Shown one piece after another: positions 48,024 to 57,900 of a stretch of DNA of 64,000 nt. Position 1 is the stretch's first letter, and each line of letters starts with the position of its first letter. Below the pieces are notes generated by a model, which was not told the origin of the DNA, did not search any database, and was given only the letters and a program-made list of their open reading frames with translations. Both the position numbers and the translations under genes were made by a program. The stretch lies in assembly GCF_027924605.1 (NCBI RefSeq), contig NZ_AP027042.1, positions 3,201,524 to 3,265,523 of the forward strand. The letters are read 5' to 3'. The stretch comes from Dyella sp. GSA-30. Its GTDB lineage: Bacteria > Pseudomonadota > Gammaproteobacteria > Xanthomonadales > Rhodanobacteraceae.

Positions 48024-48866
48024 ATGAGCCAGTCGCAAATCAAGACGTTTTTAATTACGGGTGTAAGCACTGGTCTGGGGCGTGCCTTTGCCGAAGTCGC
48101 CTTGCGCGAAGGACATCGTGTGGTCGGTACCGTCCGCCATGAAGACGCCGCAAAAAGCTTCGAGGCGCTGGCGCCGGGCAGGGCGTTCGCGCGTCAGCTC
48201 GATGTCACCGAGACTGCGACAATTGCGCCGTTGGTGGCTGATATCGAAGCCCATGTCGGGCCGATCGACGTGTTGATCAACAACGCCGGCTACGGTCACG
48301 AAGGCGTGCTGGAAGAAGCTTCGCTCGACGATTTGCGCCGCCAGTTCGAAGTGAACGTGTTTGGCGTGGTGGCAGTCATCCAGGCCGTGCTGCCCTATAT
48401 GCGAAAGCGCCGCGCGGGGCGCATTCTCAATATCACCTCGATGGGCGGCATCATCACCATGCCCGGTATCAGCTTCTACCATGGCAGCAAGTTCGCGCTG
48501 GAAGGCATTTCCGAAAGCCTGGCCAAAGAAGTGCACAGCTTGGGGATCTATGTGACGGCCGTGGAGCCCGGTGGTTTTCGTACCGATTGGGCAGGGCGTT
48601 CGATGGTACGCAGCGACCGCCATATTGCCGATTACGATGCCGTATTCGATCCACTGCGCGAACGCCGCAAGAATTTCAGCGGCAATCAGCCGGGTGATCC
48701 GCACAAGGCCGGCGAAGCCCTGCTGAAACTCATCGCCAGCGACGACCCGCCGATGCATCTCCTGTTGGGCCGCGATGCCATGAACATGGTTCGCGAAAAG
48801 CTCGGCTTGCTCAAAAGCGAATTCGACGCCTGGGAGCAGGTCACGTTGTCTACCGATTTTTCGTAA
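48024..48866 (+). CDS. Short-chain dehydrogenase/reductase
   Basis: The 280-aa SDR has the nucleotide motif TGVSTGLG at 12-19, NNAG near 90, catalytic Ser in ITSMGG, and Tyr-x-x-x-Lys (YHGSK). It is a classical, probably NADP-dependent, oxidoreductase of the type with PGGFRTDW after the active site. GGAGA seven bases before ATG 48024 supports that start. The AKR gene follows after 30 bases, likely in the same transcript. Confidence 0.92.
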   Translation: MSQSQIKTFLITGVSTGLGRAFAEVALREGHRVVGTVRHEDAAKSFEALAPGRAFARQLDVTETATIAPLVADIEAHVGPIDVLINNAGYGHEGVLEEASLDDLRRQFEVNVFGVVAVIQAVLPYMRKRRAGRILNITSMGGIITMPGISFYHGSKFALEGISESLAKEVHSLGIYVTAVEPGGFRTDWAGRSMVRSDRHIADYDAVFDPLRERRKNFSGNQPGDPHKAGEALLKLIASDDPPMHLLLGRDAMNMVREKLGLLKSEFDAWEQVTLSTDFS

Positions 48867-48896
48867 CGATCCATTTCATCTACTTGAGGACATCCC

Positions 48897-49778
48897 ATGT
48901 CTAACGCAAACGCAGCTTCATCGGGCAGTTTCAAGATCGGCGGCGATATGCAGATCAATCGTCTCGGCTTCGGCGCGATGCGCATCGTCGGCGATGGCGT
49001 CTGGGGCGAGCCCGCCGATCGTGCCGAAGCGATCCGCGTGCTCAAGCGCCTGCCGGAACTCGGCGTCGACTTTATCGATACCGCCGATTCGTATGGTCCG
49101 GATATTTCGGAGCAATTGATACGCGAGGCCTTGCATCCGTACAAGAACCTCGTTGTCGCGACCAAGGCAGGCCTCACGCGCACCGGCCCGAATATCTGGA
49201 TACCCGTCGGCCGTCCCGAGTATCTGATCCAGCAGGCGCATAAAAGCTTGCGTCAGTTGGGTGTCGAGCGCATCGATCTGTGGCAGCTGCATCGCATCGA
49301 TACCAAGGTGCCACGCGATGAGCAGTTCGACGCGATCAAGTCGTTGATCAAGGATGGCCTGATTCGCCATGCGGGTCTTAGCGAAGTGAGCGTCGACGAC
49401 GTCAAGGCCGCTGCCAAGTTCTTCAAGGTGGCCACGGTGCAGAACCGTTACAACCTGGTCGATCGCACCAGCGAAGATGTGCTCGATTACTGTGCGCAGC
49501 AGAATATCGGTTTTATTCCGTGGTTTCCGCTTGCGGCAGGCGACTTGGCCAAGCCGGGTTCTTTGCTCGACAAGATCGCCAAGCAGCATAACGCGGCGCC
49601 GAGCCAGATCGCGCTCGCGTGGGTGCTCAAGCGCAGCCCGGTGATGTTGCCGATTCCCGGGACGTCGAAGGTGAAGCATCTGGAAGAGAACATCGCAGCG
49701 GTCGATATCACGCTGTCGGATGAGGAATTTGCGGCGTTGGACAAAGAAGGCAAAGCAGCTTTCGCTCGTGGCGCTTGA
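48897..49778 (+). CDS. Aldo/keto reductase (pyridoxal reductase-like)
   Basis: The 293-aa AKR has tetrad residues Asp61, Tyr66 ([15 protein letters not shown]), Lys90 (VATKAG) and His132 (LWQLHRID). The ADSYGP-xxSE and GLTRTGP segments resemble the YdbC/pyridoxal reductase-like AKRs. GAGGA lies upstream of the ATG. It ends eight bases before the large inverted repeat at 49787. Confidence 0.9.
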   Translation: MSNANAASSGSFKIGGDMQINRLGFGAMRIVGDGVWGEPADRAEAIRVLKRLPELGVDFIDTADSYGPDISEQLIREALHPYKNLVVATKAGLTRTGPNIWIPVGRPEYLIQQAHKSLRQLGVERIDLWQLHRIDTKVPRDEQFDAIKSLIKDGLIRHAGLSEVSVDDVKAAAKFFKVATVQNRYNLVDRTSEDVLDYCAQQNIGFIPWFPLAAGDLAKPGSLLDKIAKQHNAAPSQIALAWVLKRSPVMLPIPGTSKVKHLEENIAAVDITLSDEEFAALDKEGKAAFARGA

Positions 49779-49786
49779 GGACTTAG

Positions 49787-49853
49787 AGCGCCCCCTCACC
49801 CCAGCCCTCTCCCCCGGCAAAGCCAGGGGAGAGGGCTGGGGTGAGGGGGCGCT
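49787..49853. repeat. Perfect 28-bp inverted repeat between convergent genes
   Basis: Positions 49787-49814 (AGCGCCCCCTCACCCCAGCC onward) are exactly complementary to 49826-49853, with an 11-base loop that itself holds GGC-AAA-GCC. It separates the stops of an AKR gene (49778) and the PepSY gene (49855). The CCCTCACCCCAGCCCTCTCC motif is a familiar dispersed repeat in GC-rich proteobacteria. It could stop transcription from both sides, though there is no T-run. Confidence 0.9.
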
Positions 49854-49854
49854 A

Positions 49855-50964
49855 TTAAGCGCTAGCCGCCGGCCGCCTACGTCGCGCCCGCCAAAACAAA
49901 AAGCCCGTCACCAACATAAACGACGGCATCAATCCCCCCAATACCGCCAACGTATGCCACACCGGTCCACCAACCGCCGCCGAGTGAATCGGAAACAGCG
50001 AGTTGGCCAGCCGTCCACCGGTGCCAAGCTTGGTCGCATCATCACCACCGATCACGCGTGCAGCAAAGGGATCGAGCCAAAGCATGCTACGCCCGGCAAG
50101 ATTCCATTCACCAGGTCGACGAACACGTATCACCAAAGCGATGTCTTTCTTCGCCGGCAAACTGATACGCGTGATCACCGCATCCGGCGCGGCAGCTTGT
50201 GCAGCAAGCAATACAGCAGACCAATCGATCCTGACATCCGGCGCATCCTGCAACTTCGGTGGCTTGGCTGGCGCAGGTTCGCCAAATGCATGCGCCAAGC
50301 CAGTGCGTACCGCACCGCGATACGCCATGGTCGTACCGGTACCGATCATGATCAGCAGCAAGGGCAGGCCAACCACACCCACAAAACGATGCCAACTGCC
50401 CCAGCGCAGAATCGGCGGTCGCGGGTGAGGGCGAAGGTGCGATAACGCTCGCTTGCGCCCCGGCCAATAAAGCCAGACACCGGAAAAAATCATGAATAAG
50501 CCGGTGCAGGCGACCACGCCCAGGATAGTCTCGCCAACATCTCCGGACAGCAGATGCGTGTGCCAATCGAGCAGGACCAGCATCGGATCGCTGCGCCCAC
50601 TGCGATGCGCAATGACATCGCCGCTGGTCGGATCGAAGTAGACGCGGTCACCACCCTTGGCCGTACCCTCGAAAGCCGTCAGGTCGCCATTGGGCAAGGC
50701 GATACCGCGCAGCTTGCCGCCTTCGGGCGTGGCCAGAATATGTTCCAGCGAATGCCCCAGCCCCGCATTGTCGGGAACGGCACGACCGGCCAGCTCGGGA
50801 TGCATGGTCGTGAGCAGCGGCGCCTCGAACGTCAGGATGCAGCCGGTCAGCGTTACCAGCGCCAACACGAGGCCAAGGCTCAGGCCGAGCCACAGATGCA
50901 GGGTCTTGAGTACTTGGCGAACACGGCGTGGCGAACGACCAGGCTGGCGCGGTGTGTTGCTCAT
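49855..50964 (-). CDS. PepSY-associated TM-domain protein (siderophore reductase type)
   Basis: The 369-aa inner-membrane protein has the PepSY-TM layout: helix 1 (about 22-44) after a basic start with HLWLGLSLG, a periplasmic PepSY stretch, helices near 150-170 and 200-220 with conserved DWHTHLLSG and WHRFVGVVGLPLLLIM, and a final helix near 340-360. Relatives such as FoxB and FhuF-linked PiuB reduce or transport iron from siderophores. It lies six bases behind the TonB receptor gene, forming one operon. Confidence 0.9.
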   Translation of the reverse strand: MSNTPRQPGRSPRRVRQVLKTLHLWLGLSLGLVLALVTLTGCILTFEAPLLTTMHPELAGRAVPDNAGLGHSLEHILATPEGGKLRGIALPNGDLTAFEGTAKGGDRVYFDPTSGDVIAHRSGRSDPMLVLLDWHTHLLSGDVGETILGVVACTGLFMIFSGVWLYWPGRKRALSHLRPHPRPPILRWGSWHRFVGVVGLPLLLIMIGTGTTMAYRGAVRTGLAHAFGEPAPAKPPKLQDAPDVRIDWSAVLLAAQAAAPDAVITRISLPAKKDIALVIRVRRPGEWNLAGRSMLWLDPFAARVIGGDDATKLGTGGRLANSLFPIHSAAVGGPVWHTLAVLGGLMPSFMLVTGFLFWRARRRRPAASA

Positions 50965-50970
50965 GATGGC

Positions 50971-53208
50971 TTAGAAATCCACGTTGGCTTGCACGTAATA
51001 CGTGCGCGGCTGACCCACATAGAGACCACCGTTGTTATCGGTGGAACGCGTAAAGTAGCGACGATCGAAAACATTCTTTACGCCGACGCCCAGGCGTAGA
51101 TTGGAAAACGCCTTGCCGAACGCGTACTCCGTGCGCAAGTTCCAGGTCGTCCAGCCGGGGATGTCGCCCAACTCGCCGTCGGGTGTGCCGATGGTCTGGT
51201 AGGGCGTGGGGTTGGCCGGATCGAAGCTGGGTGAGCCGGGCGAATGCTGCCGCGACTGCGAGAATGCATCGACATTGAACGTCCATTGCGCCCGCGTGTA
51301 GCGCAAGCCGACATTGGCGGTGCGGCGCGAATAGAACGGCAGGTCGCGGCCGGCAAACGAACCGAACTTGGACACGGCATGCGTATAGGTGGCCGTGCCC
51401 CAGAGGGTCAGGCCGTCCAGGCGATCGTCGAACGCACCAAAATCGACATGACCCGCCGATTCGACGCCCTTGTGCGTGGTGGCGCCCAGGCTGGTCCAGC
51501 CATCGAACGAATCGGGCACGTTGGGCAGCTTGCCGACCAGCTGCAGTTCGTTGTCGAAATTGATACGGAACAGCGACACCTCACCGCCCCATGCCGGCGT
51601 GTCGTAACGCGTGCCCAGCTCATAGGTAAGTGCTTTCTCCGGCTGCAGGCCTTGGGCGAACTGATTGGTCGTGTCCTTCTGGCCAATCTGGAAATATTGC
51701 AGCGCGCCGAAAGACGTTTCCGCATTTGCGTAAAGCTTCCAGGTATCGCTCAGGTGATAGATCACATTGAGCGACGGCAGCGGTTGCGAGTAGGTCTCGC
51801 GGCGGAACGTCGGGCCTTTGACGATTACCGTGCTGCTCGGGTGTGCTTCCCACCAGCTGTTGATGTGCTCGTAACGCAGGCCGGGTGTGATCGTCCATTT
51901 ATCGACATTGATCGTGTCGTCGACATAGACGGCGTTGGCTTTATTGGCGCCGGTGTTGTTTCCGCCCAATACATAGGGTGCGTTGTAGACCCCGCTGTCG
52001 AACGGCGTGAAGTCCTGTGCCGAAACAAACTTGCTGTTGCGCAGCGTCTGCTCGTGCATGTATTCGGTGAGATAGCGATAGCCCACGCTGATCTCGTGCG
52101 TCCACTGTCCCCAGTTGAACAACTGCGAGTAGCGCGGTTCGATCGCGAAGGTGTGATAATTGCGCGGGTAGGCATTCAATTGATGCGTGTAGAGGCCGCT
52201 CTTCGGATCCTGCGTGATCGTTTCGATATGGCTGCCGCGGAAGCTGTCGGTGTAATAGGTCTGCAGTTCGAAGCTACGCACGTCGTCGCGGTGGCTGTAC
52301 TTGAGCACCGCGTCCTGGCGGCGCCCATGAAAGTCGTCGAAGGGACGTAGCGACTGGAACGGATTGGCCTTGTATTCGGCCTGGCTGAGGCCGCCGGGCA
52401 TGCCCGCCTGACCGTCGTAGTAATGCAGGCTGCCGGTAATCTCGTCGGTGCTGCTGATGGTGTACTTGGCCTTGAGCATCAAGTCGTCGATGCTTTCGTT
52501 ATCTTCCTTCTCGCGATAGCCCGGGCCATGCGCGCCGCTGTAGAGCAGGGCGAGGCCGAAACCCGATGCCGTAGTTCCACCGATAAACGCATGGCTCTGC
52601 GTGCGGATGCCGCCATATTCACCGCCCTGCAGCTGCACGCCGGCATCGCCACCGAACGTCTTGGGGATATCTCGGGTCACGAAGTTGATGATGCCGCCAA
52701 CGTTCTGCGGCCCATAGCGCACGGAACCGCCGCCGCGCACCACGTCCACCGCCTGCAGGTTGCCCAGCGCAACCGGTGCCATCGATACCTGCGGCTGACC
52801 ATAGGGAGCCACAGCGATGGGAATGCCGTCGAGCAGCAAGGTCGAGCGCGGGGACAGGCGTGAGGTCAGGCCGCGTACGCCGACACTGAGCGAAACATCG
52901 CTACCGCCAGTGCCATTGCTTTCCTGCACCTGCACGCCCGGAACCATGCGTAGCGCGTCGCGCAGGTTGGTTGCGCCGCTTTCCAGTAGTTGCTCGCGGC
53001 GCACCACCGTACGTGCTCCGGGATGATTGACCACCACGTTCTGGTCCGCTTCGGCCAGCCAGTCGCCAACCACACTGATGCCTTCCAGATTCGCGGTCGG
53101 CTTGTTCAAGGGCTTTTTGTTGCTGTCGGTACTGTCTTGTGACAGCGCGGTACCGGCATAGCCGCTACCGGCCAGGGCGATCAGGATGGCGGAGCAAAGG
53201 GAACGCAT
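50971..53208 (-). CDS. TonB-dependent siderophore receptor (FecA-like)
   Basis: The 745-aa outer-membrane receptor has signal peptide 1-23, a possible TonB box (GISVVGD, about 43-49), a plug domain (about 60-175; ATNLRDALRMVPGVQVQES, GSVRYGPQNVGGIINFVTRD) and a 22-strand barrel ending YYVQANVDF with terminal Phe. The YGPQNVGGIINFVTR region resembles FecA and other ferric-carboxylate receptors. A Fur-box-like site lies just upstream, and the PepSY gene follows. Confidence 0.93.
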   Translation of the reverse strand: MRSLCSAILIALAGSGYAGTALSQDSTDSNKKPLNKPTANLEGISVVGDWLAEADQNVVVNHPGARTVVRREQLLESGATNLRDALRMVPGVQVQESNGTGGSDVSLSVGVRGLTSRLSPRSTLLLDGIPIAVAPYGQPQVSMAPVALGNLQAVDVVRGGGSVRYGPQNVGGIINFVTRDIPKTFGGDAGVQLQGGEYGGIRTQSHAFIGGTTASGFGLALLYSGAHGPGYREKEDNESIDDLMLKAKYTISSTDEITGSLHYYDGQAGMPGGLSQAEYKANPFQSLRPFDDFHGRRQDAVLKYSHRDDVRSFELQTYYTDSFRGSHIETITQDPKSGLYTHQLNAYPRNYHTFAIEPRYSQLFNWGQWTHEISVGYRYLTEYMHEQTLRNSKFVSAQDFTPFDSGVYNAPYVLGGNNTGANKANAVYVDDTINVDKWTITPGLRYEHINSWWEAHPSSTVIVKGPTFRRETYSQPLPSLNVIYHLSDTWKLYANAETSFGALQYFQIGQKDTTNQFAQGLQPEKALTYELGTRYDTPAWGGEVSLFRINFDNELQLVGKLPNVPDSFDGWTSLGATTHKGVESAGHVDFGAFDDRLDGLTLWGTATYTHAVSKFGSFAGRDLPFYSRRTANVGLRYTRAQWTFNVDAFSQSRQHSPGSPSFDPANPTPYQTIGTPDGELGDIPGWTTWNLRTEYAFGKAFSNLRLGVGVKNVFDRRYFTRSTDNNGGLYVGQPRTYYVQANVDF

Positions 53209-53247
53209 CTAGGAGGAATCTCGTTACGATAGCCCACTATCGTAATT

Positions 53248-53267
53248 GCGACTCATTATCATTTCAA
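53248..53267 (-). promoter_or_regulatory. Fur-box-like operator of the receptor operon
   Basis: Read on the minus strand, GAAATGATAATGAGTCGC resembles the Fur consensus GATAATGATAATCATTATC over its left half. It lies 40-59 bases before the receptor ATG, a usual place for iron repression. Confidence 0.6.
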
Positions 53268-53373
53268 TTGGCCATGCGATTTCCCTGGCCAGAAGCCAGG
53301 TAGGACATAAGGACGCCTATTCAATTGCCGCGTGCTCGCTTAATGTGATGGCTTACTCACTTCGGGGTGGCCC

Positions 53374-53775
53374 ATGCCGTTGCACAACGTGGTCGAACAA
53401 CCGCTCAAGGTGGGCGAGGAGCAGTTTGTCGAGGGACCTGCTCCGGGCGGCAGATATGCCGCCATCTTCGAAGACGATGGCGACACCGGCTATTTCTATG
53501 CCTTGGACCTGAGTGAGGCCGAGCAGCCCGTCCAGGACGCGCTGCATATCTACAATGTCGTCAACATTGTAGATCGCGACACCTTATCCACCGTCACTAT
53601 CGGCTGGTCAGCCGACAGCCAGAAGGCGGCGCTGCTGATCAACGGCAACCCCCATGCCATCGTCGACTTCACCACCAAGCGCGGCTACTGCCGCACCGGC
53701 TTCCCGCCGCCGTCGACGGAAAGCGGCTGGACCGGGCACGATTGGGATGACGCGGCGGTGGATTTGTTTGCCTGA
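53374..53775 (+). CDS. DUF2251 family protein
   Basis: The 133-aa soluble protein carries AAIFEDDGDTGYFYALD near residue 30 and TIGWSADSQKAALLINGNPH near 75, the pattern of DUF2251 (PF10008). The family function is unknown. It is divergent from the TonB receptor. No strong ribosome-binding site precedes the ATG (GGGGTGG is distant). Confidence 0.8.
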   Translation: MPLHNVVEQPLKVGEEQFVEGPAPGGRYAAIFEDDGDTGYFYALDLSEAEQPVQDALHIYNVVNIVDRDTLSTVTIGWSADSQKAALLINGNPHAIVDFTTKRGYCRTGFPPPSTESGWTGHDWDDAAVDLFA

Positions 53776-53804
53776 CACCCGCTGTTATCACGGAAAGTGC
53801 AATC

Positions 53805-53876
53805 TTTGTAGGAGCGACTTCAGTCGCGACCCACCTTGACGTAACCTCGGGTCGCGATTGAAGTCGCTCCTACAAA
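53805..53876. repeat. REP-type palindrome (GTAGGAGCGACTTCAGTCGC family)
   Basis: TTTGTAGGAGCGACTTCAGT continuing to CGCGACCC (53805-53832) faces its near-exact inverse (53849-53876), giving a 28-bp stem with a 16-base loop. A degraded relative lies at 5427. Confidence 0.85.
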
Positions 53877-53900
53877 AACTAGATGGCTTTTCTTAAGCAT

Positions 53901-54782
53901 TCAGCAGCGCTTGAGTTCATCAAGCAAAAGCTGCACAGGCTTTTGCAATCGGTTGGGCAAGGGACGATGCACCAGCCACGAAATAACGTCGGTTTTAAAA
54001 TCACTGACCGATAGCACCTTGAGCTCATGGCGATGACGGCTCGTCGCGAGCGCATCGGGCGTAACGAGCCCTATGCCCGCGCCGCGAGATACCAGCGATA
54101 GCTGCAGATCGGAACCGAACGCCTCCACACCGACATTGAAAGGCAGGCCTTGCCTCTCGACCGCGTGGCGCAAGGTGGAGCGCATGCCGCAGCCGTTCTG
54201 GCTCAACACCCAGGGATGCGGCGCCAGATCGCTCAGTGAAACCCGGCTCTTCAATCCCAGCTTGGGTGAGGCGACGATCTTGATCGTCTGGCGCTTGAAT
54301 GCATGAGCGGTCATGCCGATAGGCGGCTGGGAGCTTTCGGCATAAACGATGGCAGCCACATCCAGATGACCTTGTTCGATTTGCTCGACTAATCCCGGTG
54401 ACCATCCTCCCTGGATTCGCAGCGTCAGTTTCGGATAGGTCTCCCGCAATGCATCGACCGGTCCGGCCAGGGCCATATCGGCCAGCATGGGCGGCATGCC
54501 AAGGCGCAATTCGCCGAACGGCTCGATATCCTCGCGAACGCTCGCCATCAGGTCGGCTTCGGCGTGCAGGATCTGCCGACCCTTTTGATAAACCTCCTTG
54601 CCTGCCGCCGTAGGTCGTAGTGGCTTGGACTGACGATCGAGCAATTCGACGCCAAGCAAGGACTCGAGACTCTGCACGCGTCGAGTAACGCCCGGCTGCG
54701 TGAGGTGCAGCGCGGCTGCGGCCTGCACGATCGAGCCGGTATCGACGACGGCGATAAAGGCGGTGATGTCACGGGTGTTCAT
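53901..54782 (-). CDS. LysR-type transcriptional regulator
   Basis: The 293-aa protein has a winged HTH (about 2-60; IVQAAAALHLTQPGVTRRVQS) and a periplasmic-binding-like effector domain (about 88-290; LRLGMPPMLADM, SRGAGIGLVTPDAL). Such CbL/NAC-like regulators often sense small anions or acids. The start MNTRDITAFIAVV is the family norm; an ATG 39 bases upstream is in frame. It is divergent from the RHS gene, 201 bases away. Confidence 0.9.
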   Translation of the reverse strand: MNTRDITAFIAVVDTGSIVQAAAALHLTQPGVTRRVQSLESLLGVELLDRQSKPLRPTAAGKEVYQKGRQILHAEADLMASVREDIEPFGELRLGMPPMLADMALAGPVDALRETYPKLTLRIQGGWSPGLVEQIEQGHLDVAAIVYAESSQPPIGMTAHAFKRQTIKIVASPKLGLKSRVSLSDLAPHPWVLSQNGCGMRSTLRHAVERQGLPFNVGVEAFGSDLQLSLVSRGAGIGLVTPDALATSRHRHELKVLSVSDFKTDVISWLVHRPLPNRLQKPVQLLLDELKRC

Positions 54783-54937
54783 AGATTTATGATCTCTTTG
54801 AGAATTATGCGTATATGGCATAAAGACTAAAGTAATTATTCTAACTGGTCATGTTTCGGCGATGCGGGGGGGATGTTGGTGATCGATTCGCAAAATCTTG
54901 CTACTTGCAAACTCATTTTCTTGTAGCTAGTTTTTCG

Positions 54938-54964
54938 CAAGTCCGTACGCAATGTGCGGACTTG
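54938..54964 (+). promoter_or_regulatory. Stem-loop in the RHS leader
   Basis: CAAGTCCG (54938-54945) pairs with CGGACTTG (54957-54964) around an 11-base loop, ending 19 bases before the RHS start codon and just before its ribosome-binding site AGGGGA. It may influence translation or mRNA stability. Confidence 0.45.
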
Positions 54965-54983
54965 GGAAAACAGGGGAAAATCT

Positions 54984-57900
54984 ATGTTGTCGCAGTTCCG
55001 GCGCGGGATGCGTTTGGTGTTGGGCGTAGTTTTTTTTGGCATGTTTTCGATGCACGCGTGGTCCCAATCGGCGCCGGTAACGCCCGAAAGCGAGTACCAG
55101 AAACGCATCAAGGTCAGTGAAGACATCCAGCCGCTGGGCGAGAACCCATTCGGCGAGCACGTCAGCCTCTACACCGGCGCGACCTCGTTCGAACAGACGG
55201 ACGTGAGTTCCAGCGGCATCGGTCCATCGATGCAGATCTCCCGGACATTCAATACGCCGGACCAGACGCCCAATGTTTCCTACCAGACTTTTCTAAACAA
55301 CGCCTTTGTCGATTGGGCGCTCGAAGTGCCGCATATCGAGACGATGTCGGCACCGGAAAAGAACACCGTCAATGGCCAGGTTGTGATTACCTGGTTTTTT
55401 ATCGACGACTACTACGGCACGAATCGTTGCGATAGCTTATCGCCCGCGCCAACGATGTTTGCCACGTCGGGCAATGTCACCGCGTCCTACGATGTCGATA
55501 GCTGGTGGCATGGCTATCAGCTGATTGTTCCGGGGGCAGGGAGCCAGGATCTTCTAAGTCGAGACGCGTCCAATACCGTGGCTCCTCAGATGACTGCAGC
55601 GGATGGCTCCGCTATCTCATTTCCGATCGTAACCAAGGAAAAATGGGCGGTCGGTTGTCTTGCCCAAACCGCCAATGGCTACCCAGGCAAGGGCTTTTTG
55701 GCGGTTTCGCCCGATGGCACCAAGTACTGGCTCGACTGGCTGATCTACAAGACTGCCGATGCCGTGGTTGGCCAGCCGGGCGTGCCGCTGCAGCGCCGCA
55801 CCGTGATGATGATGGCGTCCAAGGTGCAGGATCGCTTTGGCAACACCGTCAACTACACCTACGACGGGAACGGCAACCTCACCGATATCCAGGCAAGCGA
55901 TGGCAGGCAGATTCATCTGGCCTATGAGACCTGGCAGAACCCGACCAAGGATTCTTTCGGGAACTACTACAATCCAGCCGCATATCGCGTACATTCGGTA
56001 ACGCTGCAACCGTCGAACGGATCGCCAAGAACCTGGAATTACACCTACGGCAGCGACCCTATTATTCCTCGCCTGAGTTCTGTCCAACTTCCGGATGGAA
56101 GCGCCTGGTCGTTCAACCTCGGTAGCATTGCTACGGTTCCGGGTGACGGTTATCTGATTGACGACGATAGTCCCTGTAACACCACACCTAAGCCGCAGGA
56201 TGCGGTGACATCCTCGGGAAGCATGACGCATCCCTCGGGATTGTCGGCGACCTTTACCTTCCTGAGTACGATACGTGGGCGTTCTTATGTGCCCTATGTC
56301 TGTAACAACCCGAACGGCGCCGCGACGCTGCGTTTTCCGAGGATCTACAAACAAACGTCGCTGACTCAAAAGACCTTCACGGGCGCTGGCCTGCCCACGC
56401 AAACATGGAGCTATAGCTATGCGACGGCCAATTACAGTTGGGCTAGCGACTGTGCTTCGGGCTGCCCGGCTACCGCCACCACCGATGTGATCGATCCGGC
56501 CGGCCGCGATACCAAGTACATCTTCAGTAACAAGTTCGATGCCACCGAAAGTCTGCTTCTGGAGACGGACTATTACGTGGGCGGCGCGGGCTCTGCGTTG
56601 GCGCGCTCCGAAGTAAGCAGCTATGCCAGTCCCACCGGCAATACGTGGCCGGCGGTTATCGGCAATACGCAGCAGCTGTCGGTGAACAACGATCAGCTGG
56701 GTCGCTATGCGCCCGAAAATCAGCGTGCCACCACGCAGGACGGGGATACGTATACATGGTTGGCCGAGGCATTCGATGCTTTTGCGCAGCCGACCAAGAT
56801 CAAGCGTTACAACTCGATTGCTGGTCAGACCGCGATCGAGGAACAGACGACGCTACTGAACGATCTGCCGCATTGGGTGCTTGGGTTGCCGCAAGAGACG
56901 GATAACCTCACCACCGGCGAGACCGAAAGCGTCAACACGTACAACCTGTCCAATGTGACCTTGCAGTCGCGCTCGCGCTTCGGGCAGTCGTTGATGAGCT
57001 ACGGCTACGACGCGCAGGGCAACCTGGCGAGCTTCACGGATCCCAACAATCACACGACCAACTTAAGCAACTACAAGCGCGGCATCCCGCAGACCATCGG
57101 CTACCCCGACGGCCATGGGCAAAGCCTCGTCGTCGATGATTTCGGCCAGATCAGCAGTCTTACCGATCAGGCAGGTAATACCACCAGCTACAGCTACGAT
57201 GCGATCGGTCGTATCACGGGGATCACCTATCCGGCCGGCGACGAAGTGGCATGGGCGCCCAAGACCTTCAGTTACGCGCTGGTTGCTAGCGCAGAGCGCG
57301 GTGTTGCCGCCAATCACTGGCGTCGCACCACCACGCAAGGTAACGCGGTCAGCACGACCTACTTCGACACGATGCTGCGACCGATCCTGTCCGATACCGG
57401 TATCGCTGGTCAGACGTCGACCAGCACCGTGCGCACCGACTACGACTGGAAGGGCCAGAAGATCTTCGTGTCCTATCCGGGTTCGGCTAGTCCCGATATC
57501 ACGGCGCTGACCACCGGTACGCATAGCGTCTACGACGCCCTGGAACGCCTGACCGACACGCAGCAGGACTCGGAGCTGGGCACACTCACAACACACAACG
57601 CGTATCTGTCCGGTGCCCGCCAGCAGGTCACCGACCCCAAGAGCAACGTCACTACGACGGCCTACCAAGTCTTCGATCAGCCGGCGTACCAATCGGTGAT
57701 CCAGGTACAAGCCCCAGGTGGTATTACTCAGACGATCAGTCGCGATATCTACGGCAACCCGCTGTCGATCACCCAGTCGGGCCTGTATGGCACCGAGACC
57801 GACACGGTCACCAAGACGCTGACCTACGACAACTTCCATCGCCTGTGTCGCACGACCGAGCCGGAGAGCGGCAGCGAAGTGACCGGCTACGATGCGGCCA

